A stretch of DNA of 22,966 bases, taken from positions 1 through 22,966 of IMG/VR virus record IMGVR_UViG_3300025070_000251, one strand, 5' to 3'. This DNA is from a virus. The translations under genes and the position numbers were made by a program. The notes under the pieces were generated by a model. It ran no database searches. It was not told the origin of the DNA and worked only from the letters and a program-made list of their open reading frames with translations. The first letter of the stretch is position 1. The number at the start of each line of letters is the position of its first letter. Below, piece after piece: positions 1 to 8,300 of the stretch.

Positions 1-477
1 AAGATCCTCGCTGCGATGCAACCTGAGTTCCAAGATGAAGAGAAAGTAAATGTCTTTGATCTGTGGGAAGGTGCTAACTTCAAACTGAAGATCAAGAAGG
101 TCGCAGGATACTGGAACTACGATAGTTCTGAGTTTGATAATGTCTCTGCTCTGTCAGCTGATGATGATCAACTAGAAGCAATCTGGAAGCAAGAGCATTC
201 TCTTGAAGCATTCACTCACAAGGATCAGTTCAAATCATATGCTGACCTTGAGAAGCGTCTGAATATGGTGCTTGGTATCACTCAACGTGCTGCTGTTCCT
301 ACAGTAGATAGTGAAGAGTATGAACCAGTCGCTGCTACTGGTGGGTTCAATGACCCTGACATCACTAGTGGATCTTCTTTCCGTCAGCAGATGAATGCTC
401 CCTCTCCCGTCAAGGAAGAGGCAATCGTTGAGGATGATGACGCACTGTCATACTTCGCACGTCTTGCTGAAGAGTGA
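1..477 (+). CDS. 32: gp32 single-stranded DNA-binding protein (C-terminal part)
   Basis: The reading frame is open from base 1 and the true start lies upstream of the window, so this is a 3' fragment of 158 codons plus stop. Gp32 coats single-stranded DNA during phage replication, recombination and repair and organises the replisome. The segment NVFDLWEGANFKLKIKKVAGYWNYD (here about residues 17-41) matches the conserved OB-fold part of T4-like gp32. It is followed by a linker rich in Gly, Ser and Pro and then an acidic tail (EDDDALSYFARLAEE), which in the family is the protein-protein interaction domain. The TGA stop overlaps a GTG that could start the next small ORF. Family assignment is by recognition and is firm; only the N-terminal basic region is missing because of the window edge. 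Confidence 0.93.
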   Translation, partial: KILAAMQPEFQDEEKVNVFDLWEGANFKLKIKKVAGYWNYDSSEFDNVSALSADDDQLEAIWKQEHSLEAFTHKDQFKSYADLEKRLNMVLGITQRAAVPTVDSEEYEPVAATGGFNDPDITSGSSFRQQMNAPSPVKEEAIVEDDDALSYFARLAEE

Positions 478-683
478 TTAAGTTTCTCTGGAAAGGTCTG
501 AGTCATCCAGTTACAATGATAAACCTTACGTTTGTTGGGATGCTGTTGTTGATTCAGATCGTTCACACTAAAGCACACCTTACTTTAGAAACAGATGTTC
601 ATGGTCATGCTTACAGAGTACTAAAAAAGAATCCAAAACTAGCAACATCTGCTTGCTACAAAATGGGTTTTTCAAAACGGTAA
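474..683 (+). CDS. small single-pass membrane protein, unknown
   Basis: A 69-aa ORF that begins with GTG overlapping the gp32 stop (4-nt overlap). An in-frame ATG at 516 would give a 55-aa version. Residues about 15-32 (TMINLTFVGMLLLIQIVH) form a hydrophobic segment long enough for one membrane helix, followed by a polar, basic C-terminus containing one Cys. I do not recognise a family. The overlap with gp32 suggests translational coupling to it. The downstream hairpins at 682-735 would end this transcript. The GTG start is uncertain. Confidence 0.5.
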   Translation: MIKFLWKGLSHPVTMINLTFVGMLLLIQIVHTKAHLTLETDVHGHAYRVLKKNPKLATSACYKMGFSKR

Positions 684-735
684 AACTGGAAAAAAATTTC
701 GAGCAAATTTTTGCTTGAAAAAGTCAACCAGTTTT
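682..735. terminator. two-sided terminator between convergent genes
   Basis: An outer inverted repeat AAAACTGG (682-689) / CCAGTTTT (728-735), followed on the + strand by CTTTA, could end rightward transcription. An inner hairpin CGAGCAA (700-706) / TTGCTTG (711-717, one G-T pair) is followed on the minus strand by a run of seven T (minus-strand reading of 696-690), a good Rho-independent layout for the leftward gp53 operon. It sits exactly between two converging genes. Confidence 0.65.
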
Positions 736-1353
736 CTTTAGACGCTGACTAATATAGTTGGCGTCTTTTTTGTATAAATTTTTCTTTCTAAAATCATCTA
801 CAAACTGTTGAAAGTATGCAGGTTTTAATAAGTAAATAGAACGCTTCTTTTCATTCTCAGCAGTGTAGTATTCGGCAATGGTAACGGGACGACAAATCTC
901 GTTGCCATTTTTTAATGTCATAGCACCATTGATGTTCAGTTTATGTGTTGTGCTATAGAAAGTCTCATCTACATGAACACCAGCAGGATACTGACCAATC
1001 TTATAGGTTTCGTAGTGAATAATCTCACCGTATGGATCGTCAAATTCTGACTCTAGCACACTAGTTAACTCATAGTTTGTCATTGGCCAATCATATTGAG
1101 CGTTAACCATATTGTTTGTCAATAAGATTACCCAATCAAAAAATGGATTTCCATATGCTTCATTCGCAATGTAATCAGGTCTCTGACCGTCCTGTATACT
1201 ATACTGTTTAAAGTACACAGCATATGATAATACATCATCATTAATTTTATATCTACGGAAGAAATTCTTTGCAGTTACAAAATCTGACTCTGAAAATGGA
1301 TAACTGATTGGTTTCTCATCGTATGAGATGTTTGGAACTAGTGAAAAGTACAT
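724..1353 (-). CDS. 53: gp53 baseplate wedge protein
   Basis: 209 aa, close to the length of T4 gp53 (196 aa). Gp53 is a component of the baseplate wedge and joins neighbouring wedges around the hub. The N-terminal part has the family signature: YFSLVPNISYD, then a DDVLSYAVYFKQYSIQDGQRPDYIANEAYGNPFFDWVILLTNNM stretch (about residues 39-82), in which the YG-P--W-ILL-NN pattern is shared with gp53 and related LysM-associated baseplate proteins. It is the last gene of the leftward operon; its ATG overlaps the gp48 stop by one base (TGATG), indicating translational coupling. A T-rich hairpin terminator follows. Confidence 0.9.
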   Translation of the reverse strand: MYFSLVPNISYDEKPISYPFSESDFVTAKNFFRRYKINDDVLSYAVYFKQYSIQDGQRPDYIANEAYGNPFFDWVILLTNNMVNAQYDWPMTNYELTSVLESEFDDPYGEIIHYETYKIGQYPAGVHVDETFYSTTHKLNINGAMTLKNGNEICRPVTIAEYYTAENEKKRSIYLLKPAYFQQFVDDFRKKNLYKKDANYISQRLKKTG

Positions 1354-2480
1354 CAGTATCTGTCTACCTCTTCTGCGAATACAAGTTTGGTCTCTTGGAA
1401 TGAAAGTGATAGACCATAAGCGACCATGGTGCCATCACCATATGTAGCATACGTGCCATCAGGAGTGTAGTTAATTTCCACATTTGTTATAGCACACATT
1501 TTATACTGTGCTACATCAGGATTTCTATCTCCCCCACGCATAAATGTAATCTTACACACGTCAGGAACTCTAATAAAATTATTAGAAACATTCTTAGCGT
1601 TATTAAATCTAATATCTCCAGATTTTGCAAACGATGGGAGCATTGATCTTTTGAAAACATTGATTATGTTTTTAATTTTTTGTGCTTCTGTAGCATTTCT
1701 AGGAACTAATTTATAATTTAGTTGTAAGTTTCTAAGATCAGTGCCTTGGAATAATAATTCAACGTTTGGGTTTAAGATAACACCACGAGTAGCAGAGAAC
1801 AAATCATTTGGAGAAACATCTTCTCCAGTAATTTTGCTAATAGTTTTTCTGATAGCAAAGTTCATTGCATTTGGAATTGCCTGATTGATATTAGTTTCTG
1901 CTGTCTGCAATGTATTTTGAATTGCTTCATTAATATCTTTGCTACCTGCTGTAGCTAATGCATCTGCGGCAATATTACTGAATGCTTTACCACTCCAATT
2001 TGCTTTATAACCTGTTGAAATATCTTCAGGCATATAAAGAATTATAGGACCTGATTTTACACTAGTGTAAAACTTAGCATCTTCTGCAGTTTGATTGTAT
2101 GCTCTAACGGGAGAACTTCCTCCCTGAGTAGCACCTCTGTTAACACCTTGGAAAGGTGGTTGATACTTATAGAATTCAAACATTACGTAGTCAGTGTCAA
2201 AACCAACAGCAATATCATCAGGATATCTATAGTCTGCTGCAGCATTTGCACCTTTCATTCCAAGGTCAGGTAAAACCTTGTAGTTAACTACATTGGGATT
2301 TATTTGGAGATAGTCTTTTAATGGAATTAAGGTCCATTTACCACCTTTATGCTGCCAATATTGTTTTGTTTCACTACCATCAAGTTTCTTTGCTTGAGTA
2401 GTGGTGGTTTGACCTTCTCTACCTTCTTTTGTAGGAACATTGTTTAATAATGGACCTTTATTTAATCCTAATTCACTCAT
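1353..2480 (-). CDS. 48: gp48 baseplate tail-tube cap protein
   Basis: 375 aa, similar to T4 gp48 (364 aa). Gp48 sits on top of the baseplate hub and, with gp54, forms the platform on which the tail tube polymerises. The C-terminal third carries the typical tube-like fold pattern: LRNLQLNYKLVPRNATEAQKIKNIINVFKRSMLPSF, then YKMCAITNVEINYTPDGTYATYGDGTMVAYGLSLSFQETKL. In that pattern the NVEINYTPDG-ATY-DG--V-Y-L-L-FQE motif is the most diagnostic. The N-terminus is low-complexity and polar. It overlaps both neighbours by one base (TAATG upstream, TGATG downstream), so gp4, the gp2-like gene, gp48 and gp53 form one translationally coupled unit. Confidence 0.85.
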   Translation of the reverse strand: MSELGLNKGPLLNNVPTKEGREGQTTTTQAKKLDGSETKQYWQHKGGKWTLIPLKDYLQINPNVVNYKVLPDLGMKGANAAADYRYPDDIAVGFDTDYVMFEFYKYQPPFQGVNRGATQGGSSPVRAYNQTAEDAKFYTSVKSGPIILYMPEDISTGYKANWSGKAFSNIAADALATAGSKDINEAIQNTLQTAETNINQAIPNAMNFAIRKTISKITGEDVSPNDLFSATRGVILNPNVELLFQGTDLRNLQLNYKLVPRNATEAQKIKNIINVFKRSMLPSFAKSGDIRFNNAKNVSNNFIRVPDVCKITFMRGGDRNPDVAQYKMCAITNVEINYTPDGTYATYGDGTMVAYGLSLSFQETKLVFAEEVDRY

Positions 2481-3169
2481 TACTGAGACATCTCCTTAGA
2501 CTGTTTGCTACCATATCCTTTAATCATTCTTTGACCTGAGATTTTATCGTAGAATCTATCATCAGTTTCTTCCCACACAATTTTTTTATCGATAGGGAAA
2601 GTTCTTCCATTAACATCTTTCACAAAATCCTCGGTCGGCAAAAGAATAGAAGTGTCCCATTCATCTGCAGCAAGGTCAAGATATAATCCATCTACATGAC
2701 TACTCAGATATTTATGGAAACATACCTTAGGTATATCAACTCTGCCTTGCATCAATTTTTTTGTAACAATCAATCTTTTCTTTGGGGACAGGTAGTGTAA
2801 GTTAGCACCCCAAAATTCACTCTTCCCTGGTGCCTTAAAACAATACAACAAAGGAAATCTATCGTAGTAAGGCAGATGCTTCATCTTTGCCTTATACTCA
2901 AACATATACAGATGACCTGCTACTGCATATCTACGCAGTTCATTCTTGTCTTGTTCTTTGACAGCACCAGCACGATCTTTACGTTCGTCTAAGATGTATT
3001 TGTTAAAATTCTTTTTATATTTACTTGCTTCTGCTTTTACTGCAGATCTGTACCAAGAAAGAGATTTCTTTTCTCCTCCTGTAGAAGCACTTACTCTTTC
3101 AAAGAGTGTTTTGTATCCTGGGTCTTTGTTTGTAGTATTACGTTGGACTGATGCGAATCCGGTTGCCAT
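2480..3169 (-). CDS. 2: gp2-like DNA end protector / head completion protein
   Basis: 229 aa, rich in Lys, Arg and Tyr. The block AGHLYMFEYKAKMKHLPYYDRFPLLYCF----SEFWGANLHYLSPKKRLIV (about residues 82-135) resembles the LPYYD-FPL---------F-G-NLHYL pattern I associate with T4-like gp2 DNA end protectors. In T4, gp2 binds the packaged DNA ends and protects the injected genome from RecBCD. Synteny supports this: in T4 genes 2 and 4 are adjacent, and here the gene follows gp4 with a 1-nt gap. A good ribosome site (AGGAGT, 6 nt before ATG, minus strand) decides the start. The match is to one block only, so a different head- or tail-completion role is possible. Confidence 0.65.
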   Translation of the reverse strand: MATGFASVQRNTTNKDPGYKTLFERVSASTGGEKKSLSWYRSAVKAEASKYKKNFNKYILDERKDRAGAVKEQDKNELRRYAVAGHLYMFEYKAKMKHLPYYDRFPLLYCFKAPGKSEFWGANLHYLSPKKRLIVTKKLMQGRVDIPKVCFHKYLSSHVDGLYLDLAADEWDTSILLPTEDFVKDVNGRTFPIDKKIVWEETDDRFYDKISGQRMIKGYGSKQSKEMSQ

Positions 3170-3170
3170 T

Positions 3171-3602
3171 TTAGACTCCTAAGTGATCTTCGGTTAGTAT
3201 TAAGAAGTTCATCTGCCTGTCTTCACAATACTCTCTCGCAGCGGACCATTTAGTTTGGTTCTTTACATAAGTTAGTGCGGCATTACGATAGGCAGCAGTT
3301 TTTTTGTTTTTCTCATTCGGTGGTTGAGTTTGTTTTTTGGGTTTGATCTCAATAATATACTTAGTAAGTTTCCCACTCTTTTCTTTTACTTTAATGTAAA
3401 AGTCGGGAAAATATCGTCTTACTTTACCATCAGGTGCGCGATAGGGAATGATTATCTCCTCGCTACCCCATTCAATTATTGAGGGATTATTATCACAGAA
3501 CACCATGAACTTACGTTCCCAAAGTGATCTATAAACTATGTTTGAAGGATTGCCACGATACTTAGTAGGATTTTTAGGTTTGTAAAATCCAGAGTATGCC
3601 AT
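3171..3602 (-). CDS. 4: gp4 head completion protein
   Basis: 143 aa (T4 gp4 is 150 aa). The protein matches the family along its length: MAYSG-Y-PKNP-KYRG-PSNIVYRS-WE-KFM at the start, WGSEE--IPY---DGK-RRYFPDFYIK (about residues 45-72), YIIEIKPKKQTQPP (about 82-96) and a C-terminal ILTED. The E/PDF(Y)/EIKPKK spacing is that of a nuclease-like fold (TnsA/PD-(D/E)xK type), though gp4's own role is completion of the filled head before tail joining. It is the first gene of the leftward operon. An ACTAAATA box on the minus strand (3633-3626) lies 23 nt before its ATG. Confidence 0.93.
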   Translation of the reverse strand: MAYSGFYKPKNPTKYRGNPSNIVYRSLWERKFMVFCDNNPSIIEWGSEEIIIPYRAPDGKVRRYFPDFYIKVKEKSGKLTKYIIEIKPKKQTQPPNEKNKKTAAYRNAALTYVKNQTKWSAAREYCEDRQMNFLILTEDHLGV

Positions 3603-3607
3603 AAATA
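3600..3607 (+). promoter_or_regulatory. late promoter box CATAAATA, rightward
   Basis: CATAAATA matches the T4-type late -10 box (TATAAATA) and the NATAAATA form reported for cyanomyoviruses. It overlaps the gp4 start codon and ends 26 nt before the GTG of the gp54-like gene. No -35 element is expected for a gp55/gp33-type late promoter. Confidence 0.6.
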
Positions 3608-3625
3608 TAAAGAGACCAACATAGG

Positions 3626-3633
3626 TATTTAGT
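3626..3633 (-). promoter_or_regulatory. late promoter box ACTAAATA, leftward
   Basis: Read on the minus strand the bases give ACTAAATA, the same string seen on the + strand at 4402 and 9744. It ends 23 nt before the gp4 ATG. It points toward the rightward box at 3600-3607, so the two promoters face each other inside the same short gap. Confidence 0.55.
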
Positions 3634-4335
3634 GTGTCGATAGATCGTCTATTAACGACAATAGCAGCAAGGGGCGGAATGTCGTTTAGTAATAACTTTG
3701 TTGTGAAATTTACTAACAGAAAATTGTATCCTATAATGCCATCTGATGAGGATTACTTTGAGATGTTTTGTAGCGAAGCACAACTCCCCAATACTAATTC
3801 CGGAAAAGGCAGTGCTAATGGAATTCATTTAGGTTCCGGATCTGTTGATTATATGCATAGTAGAGTTTACACAGATTTTCAATTGGGATTCATGTGTGAT
3901 GCTAACATGACATCTTTAAAATTTTTACAAGATTGGGTAGATTATATTTTTTCTGGCGATAGTGATGAAGTTGGTGAAAATAAGGCTAGCGTCCAAACCA
4001 AATCACAGATGCAAGTTAAATCAGGTAGATCAGAAAATCGACCTATCCGTCTTAATTATCGTGATGATTATGCTTGCGATATTATTATAACTAAGACTGA
4101 AATAGGTGGAAACTCTCCAACAGAAAGAGCATCTATCAGTTATGTTATGGAGCAAGCATATCCTTATGCTATTGATGCTGTACCTTTGCAGTTTGGATCA
4201 AGTCAGATTACTCAAGTAACTGCACAGTTTACTTACACAAGACATCATGTCGTCAAGAATGACATCAGACAGAGTGCTAACTTTATTGACTCTGATTTTA
4301 TTCCTTCAGCACCTATTTTACCACCACCTCCCTAA
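3634..4335 (+). CDS. 54: gp54-like baseplate tail-tube initiator
   Basis: 233 aa with a GTG start. In T4, gp54 (320 aa) binds the gp48 cap and nucleates polymerisation of the tube protein gp19. The pattern visible here fits gp54 and the related tube fold: SEAQLPNT near residue 48, FMCDANMTSLKFLQDWVDYIF (about 89-109; compare the D-E--NY-AMQDWVNS- segment in T4 gp54), then YACDIIITKTEI, and AYPYAIDAVPLQFGSSQITQVTAQFTYTRHHVV near the C-terminus. A second possible start is ATG 3679, preceded by AGGGGCGG, giving 218 aa. The shorter form has the better ribosome site; the longer one fits the promoter spacing. Cyanophage copies are often left as hypothetical, so the name rests on fold-level resemblance and context. 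Confidence 0.7.
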   Translation: MSIDRLLTTIAARGGMSFSNNFVVKFTNRKLYPIMPSDEDYFEMFCSEAQLPNTNSGKGSANGIHLGSGSVDYMHSRVYTDFQLGFMCDANMTSLKFLQDWVDYIFSGDSDEVGENKASVQTKSQMQVKSGRSENRPIRLNYRDDYACDIIITKTEIGGNSPTERASISYVMEQAYPYAIDAVPLQFGSSQITQVTAQFTYTRHHVVKNDIRQSANFIDSDFIPSAPILPPPP

Positions 4336-4401
4336 ATTGACTTTTTCAATTCCATAAAAGTGGGAAAATTTTTCCTGCGTATTTTTGCTCTAAAAAGACG
4401 C

Positions 4402-4409
4402 ACTAAATA
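4402..4409 (+). promoter_or_regulatory. late promoter box ACTAAATA before gp26-like gene
   Basis: The box ends 24 nt before the ATG of the gp26-like gene, within the 98-nt non-coding stretch 4336-4433. That stretch also holds a weak GCGT (4377-4380) / ACGC (4398-4401) inverted repeat and is otherwise AT-rich. Confidence 0.55.
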
Positions 4410-4433
4410 TTAATATGATATGATCTAAGTATA

Positions 4434-5147
4434 ATGGCATTACCAAAAGTTGCACTACCAACATATGAGTTGGAAGTTCCTTCAAATGGCAAAAAAATCA
4501 AATATCGCCCATTTGTTGTAAAAGAAGAAAAATTACTTTTGTTAGCACTTGAATCTGAGGATGATAAGCAGATTGAAGAAGCTACAAAAAATCTGCTAAA
4601 AGGTTGTATTCAAACGCGAATCAAATTAGATGATTTAGCGATTTTTGACCTGGAGTATATCTTTCTTCAAATTCGCGCTGTATCAGTTGGCGAAGTTGTT
4701 GAAATGTTGCTAACTTGTAGTGATGACGGAGAAACTCAAGTCAAGTACAATCTAGATTTGACGCAGGTTCAAGTTTCTAAACCTGAAGGTCATTCTAACA
4801 AAATCATGCTATCTGATGATATGGGCGTGATTATGAAATATCCAGCATTTGAGGAATTTGTAAAAGTATCAATTATTGGCAAAAGTGGCAACAGTGATGA
4901 TATTATTAATATCGTGGCAAGTTGTATAGATCAAATTTTTGATGGGGAAGATGTATATGACAGTTCTACCACATCAAAGAAAGAATTTGTAGAATTTGTT
5001 GAAGGGTTGACAAATAAGCAATTTGAAGATGTTCAAAAATTCTTTGAAGACGCACCTGTGTTAAAACACGAGATTAGTCTCACAAACCCTAACACTGGAG
5101 TTGAAAATAGTGTTGTAATTCAAGGATTATCTAATTTTTTCGGATAA
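4434..5147 (+). CDS. 26: gp26-like baseplate hub / tail assembly chaperone (zero-frame product)
   Basis: 237 aa ending at TAA 5145-5147. The N-terminus (LPTYELEVPSNGKKIKYRPFVVKEEKLLLLALESEDDKQIEEA) is the hallmark of the T4 gp26-type baseplate hub family found in cyanophages: Y-LE-PS-GK-IKYRPF-VKEEK-LL-ALES-D. The middle (LEYIFLQIRAVSVGEVVEMLLTCSDDG, about 72-100) also fits the family. Near the end, codons AAT TTT TTC GGA TAA contain a T TTT TTC heptamer (5135-5141), and an open -1 frame follows to 5326. The gene is therefore probably the short product of a frameshift pair. It lies directly before the putative tape measure gene, as tail chaperone genes do. A late box lies 24 nt upstream of the start. 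Confidence 0.82.
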   Translation: MALPKVALPTYELEVPSNGKKIKYRPFVVKEEKLLLLALESEDDKQIEEATKNLLKGCIQTRIKLDDLAIFDLEYIFLQIRAVSVGEVVEMLLTCSDDGETQVKYNLDLTQVQVSKPEGHSNKIMLSDDMGVIMKYPAFEEFVKVSIIGKSGNSDDIINIVASCIDQIFDGEDVYDSSTTSKKEFVEFVEGLTNKQFEDVQKFFEDAPVLKHEISLTNPNTGVENSVVIQGLSNFFG

Positions 5148-5326
5148 GCCTCTTTCATAATACGTTAGAGGGGTATTACAAGACTAATTTTGCCTTGATG
5201 CAACACCATAAATATAGCTTGAGTGAAATAGAAGATATGATGCCTTGGGAGAGACAAGTTTACACTAGTCTCCTCATGCAATACCTAGATCAAGTCAAAC
5301 AAGAACAAGAAAAAGCGGCAAGGTAG
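4434..5326 (+). CDS. gp26-like frameshift fusion product (-1 at 5135-5141)
   Basis: A -1 shift on T TTT TTC (5135-5141) joins residues 1-236 of the gp26-like protein to 61 residues read from 5141 to the TAG at 5324-5326, giving about 297 aa. The extension contains YYKTNFALMQHHKYSLSEIE, then DMMPWERQVYTSLLMQYLDQ and a charged end. The Y-----MQHH-YSL-EIE-M-PWER--Y---L pattern is what C-terminal domains of frameshifted tail chaperones (lambda GT-like) look like. The -1 frame is closed by TAA at 5132-5134, immediately before the slippery site, so the overlap of the frames is confined to that site. A stand-alone start (ATG 5198 or 5237) has no ribosome site. In T4 the gene following 26 is 51; whether this extension corresponds to gp51 I cannot tell. 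Confidence 0.75.
5135..5177 (+). promoter_or_regulatory. -1 programmed ribosomal frameshift signal
   Basis: Slippery heptamer T TTT TTC (5135-5141) in the correct phase, 7-nt spacer (5142-5148), then stem CCTCT (5149-5153) / AGAGG (5167-5171). Loop bases AATAC (5159-5163) can pair with GTATT (5173-5177), giving a possible H-type pseudoknot. The single base between the two 3' arms (5172) is short for crossing a 5-bp stem, so the second helix may be only AAT/ATT, or the element may act as a simple hairpin. Confidence 0.65.
5207..5214 (+). promoter_or_regulatory. possible late promoter box CATAAATA inside frameshift extension
   Basis: Exact CATAAATA, like the box at 3600, but it lies within codons for H-H-K-Y of the conserved -1-frame extension and 114 nt before the next start codon, far beyond the usual spacing. 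It could give the 1004-aa gene its own transcript or may be a by-product of the conserved peptide. Confidence 0.35.
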
Positions 5327-5328
5327 TA

Positions 5329-8300
5329 ATGGCACACGGTTATCTATCATATTCACCAGTAACAGGCGAAGGTCCTCTTGGTCCGTGGTTGTATGACAAA
5401 TTAGAAAAACTCATTAAGAATCAAGGCAAGAAGCAAAGTAAGAAACTTCTTAATGGTGTAAAAGATCTTCTAAAGAAAGATAAAGATACTACCTATAGAA
5501 ATAATATTGGTAAGCGTTTTGATGTAACTGGCAAAAGAGGTGGCGAAAATACTGCTAAAGGTGGTGGAATTTTTGGAGCATCTAAAGAACCAAAAGGACT
5601 ACTTGCTGCTGGTAAAGGTGGATTAGTAAAGAGAGAAGTTAGAGAATCTGCACTAGGTAAAAATCCTACTAATAGTGATAAGAAAGAAAAAAATCTTTTA
5701 GGACCAGCTGGATCTACTGGTAGAGCGAGAAAAGGTGGTGGTCCTGTTGATATGGATGGTGCCGTATCAAAGGGATTAAATAAAGATGCTTTTTTCCAAG
5801 CAACAACACAAGGAATCGATTCTTCTACTGGAGAGTATCTAAGTAGAGAAGATAGAATTGCTAAGTTTAAACAGGGAATGCTTGCTGATAGAGCAGCAGC
5901 TACTGGTGCTCCACCAATTACACCAGATAGTGGTGCTGATATTGTCGCTGCAATGGCGAAAAACACGCAAGCAATAATTACTCTTGTAGATACTACAGAA
6001 AAACAAACGCAATCTGGCATTAATATTGCCGAAAAACAGGCACAAGCACAAGATACATTATTCAGTCGTCAAAAAGCAAGAAAAGAAGAAAAGGGACTAG
6101 AAGAGGCTGAAGATCTTTCTGGATTTATGACTCCAGAAAAAATCATGAAAGCCATCAAACCACCTAAGAGTAAAGATGGTGGTGGTGAAAAAGATGGCAA
6201 AGGTGGAGGATTGCCTGGAATGCCATTGGGTGGTGGAAAAGGATTGGGTAAAGCTGCCAGATTTCTTGCTCCTGCTGCAAAATGGACTGCAATAATAGGA
6301 ACAGGTATTTTAGCTGGGATGAGTTTTGGCACTCATTTATGGCATCAAAATAACGATAAGAAAAAAGCAAATGCTCCTAAGAGTGATAGATTAGGTAATT
6401 TATTGGATGATGATGGAAATGTACTTTCAGGACCATCTGCTCCTACTCAAGAAGAACAGTTTGTTGATAATGATACCGGTGAGAGATATGATCCTCCTCT
6501 TCTACCCGTAGAACCCGCAAAAGATCCAAATAACAATCCTGGTTACAATCAAGGTGGTCTAGTATCAGGTGGCAAGGCAAATCTAGTTGATGATGTGCCA
6601 ATCAATGCTGATGAAGGCGAAGTTGTGATGAGCAACCGTGCTGGTAATATGTTTGGCAGAGATTCTTTAATGAGCATGAATGCTCTGGCAGGTTCAACTA
6701 ACACCCCATCTTCTGGTGGTGGATATGCCCAAGGTGGTACTATTGGTGTGTCTTCACAATCGCGAAAAATGTATAAGGCATTTGGACAAGGTATTGTTGA
6801 TGCTCAACTGGATGAAAAGAAAAAACTAGCAGAAATTCAAGGAGAGGGACTTAGAAACTATTTTGAGACTAAAGGTGGTATTGAGAAATTGGGTGAAGGT
6901 TTGAAAGGTTTCTTTGAAGGTCTTGGTGGAGCATTTGCTAGTTTGTTTCGTGGATCTCCAGATACTCCTGGTGGTCCTGGTGATCCCACTAATGTTGGTG
7001 GAGGTGGCACAGGAGAGCAAAATCTTGCTGCATTCCTATCAACCATGGAAGCAACTGGCAATCAAAACCAAGCAGACGCATTCCAAGTAATGCTTAACAG
7101 AACCGCTGATGCAAAAGCAGGTGGTTCTATGAAAGCATATGGAAGCACTTTGGGTGATCAAATTATGGGTAAAGAGCAGTTCTCGCCATTATCCGCTGCA
7201 ATTTACGGTGCTAGTGCAGATAGTGCAGCAGCTAAAAAGTATGGTCATATTACATCGGCATTAGGTGGTAATGTAGAGGAGAGAAAGAAAAAACTACTTG
7301 AGATTGCTTCTCAACCAGATGGATTAGCCGCTTTACAAAAACTATTTGGTGGTGGTTCTGCATCCGATGCATCGAAAGTATTACAAGACTTCAAATCTGG
7401 TGGGTCATTATCTCAAACATCTGCTAAAGATATTGGATCTATGGTATCCTTCAGAGGATATAGTGATGGTTTACCAGCGGATCGTTATAATAGAGGAAAA
7501 GGTGGAAACTTCTTCTTTGATAAAGGATCAAAAGGTAAAGTAGGATCATTATCTGAAGTGTCTCCTGGTCAGAGTCCTGGTGCTGGGATTAGTTCTAAAG
7601 AAGGAACTGGAATGGCAACATTTGGTGAGACAGATGGTGGATCTGGAAGATTACGTAATGCTGTTGGATATGTTCACGGACACTTCCAAAGTAATACTGG
7701 TACTGCACAAGATGTTGTTAACGATACATCAGCGATGGTTCGTGGTATGTTAAATTCTGGTTTAACTGATATTTCTATATCAGATGGAACCACTTTTCTA
7801 CCAAGTATGTCTGATGGTGAGATTAAGGGATTGGTAGAAAGAGGATTAGCACAACATTCACATAGTGGTGATGGAAGATCTGTTGATATCTTTGTTCCAA
7901 AAGGAACTCCTGTTCCTTTCCCACTAACTGATGTAAGAACCACTGGTGGTGGTGAAGGTAGAAATGGTATTCTTCCTGGATCTGGAAATACATGGGTGGG
8001 ACATTTAACTCCTGATTCTCAGTCTGGATCTAAACCTTCTGCTGGTATTGCTGCAGAACCAGATATGTCTCCAGCAAAAATGCTTGCGTCTGCTAAAATG
8101 CCTGCATTAGCGGCATCATCAGCATCACCACAAACTGGAACACAAATGATGGCAACTTCAGCACAAGTAGCATCTGCTAATCGTGGGGGTGGTGGATCGC
8201 CTACAGTTATTAATAATTACTATGGTCCTGGCGGCGGTCAACAAAATGGAACTCCAACTCCAAATAGTGTATCTGCTGGTATTGATATGAATGCTGCAGG

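Noticed and set aside
2709-2716. Leftward CATAAATA box on the minus strand
   Set aside because: It lies within the gp2-like coding region, far from the next start codon at 2480.
5198-5326. Stand-alone 42-aa gene starting at ATG 5198
   Set aside because: No ribosome site, and the conserved-looking peptide continues upstream of this ATG to the slippery site, so a frameshift extension explains it better.
5493-6370. Long antisense ORFs opposite the 1004-aa gene (also 7674-7943, 11346-11657, 12177-12617)
   Set aside because: They are shadows caused by Gly- and Asp-rich codons on the coding strand; low-complexity Pro/Ser-rich products and no start signals.
7666-8010. Active M23 peptidase domain in the 1004-aa protein
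   Set aside because: HSHSGDGRSVD and WVGHL recall the fold, but the HLH motif and correct spacing are missing; at most a degenerate relative.
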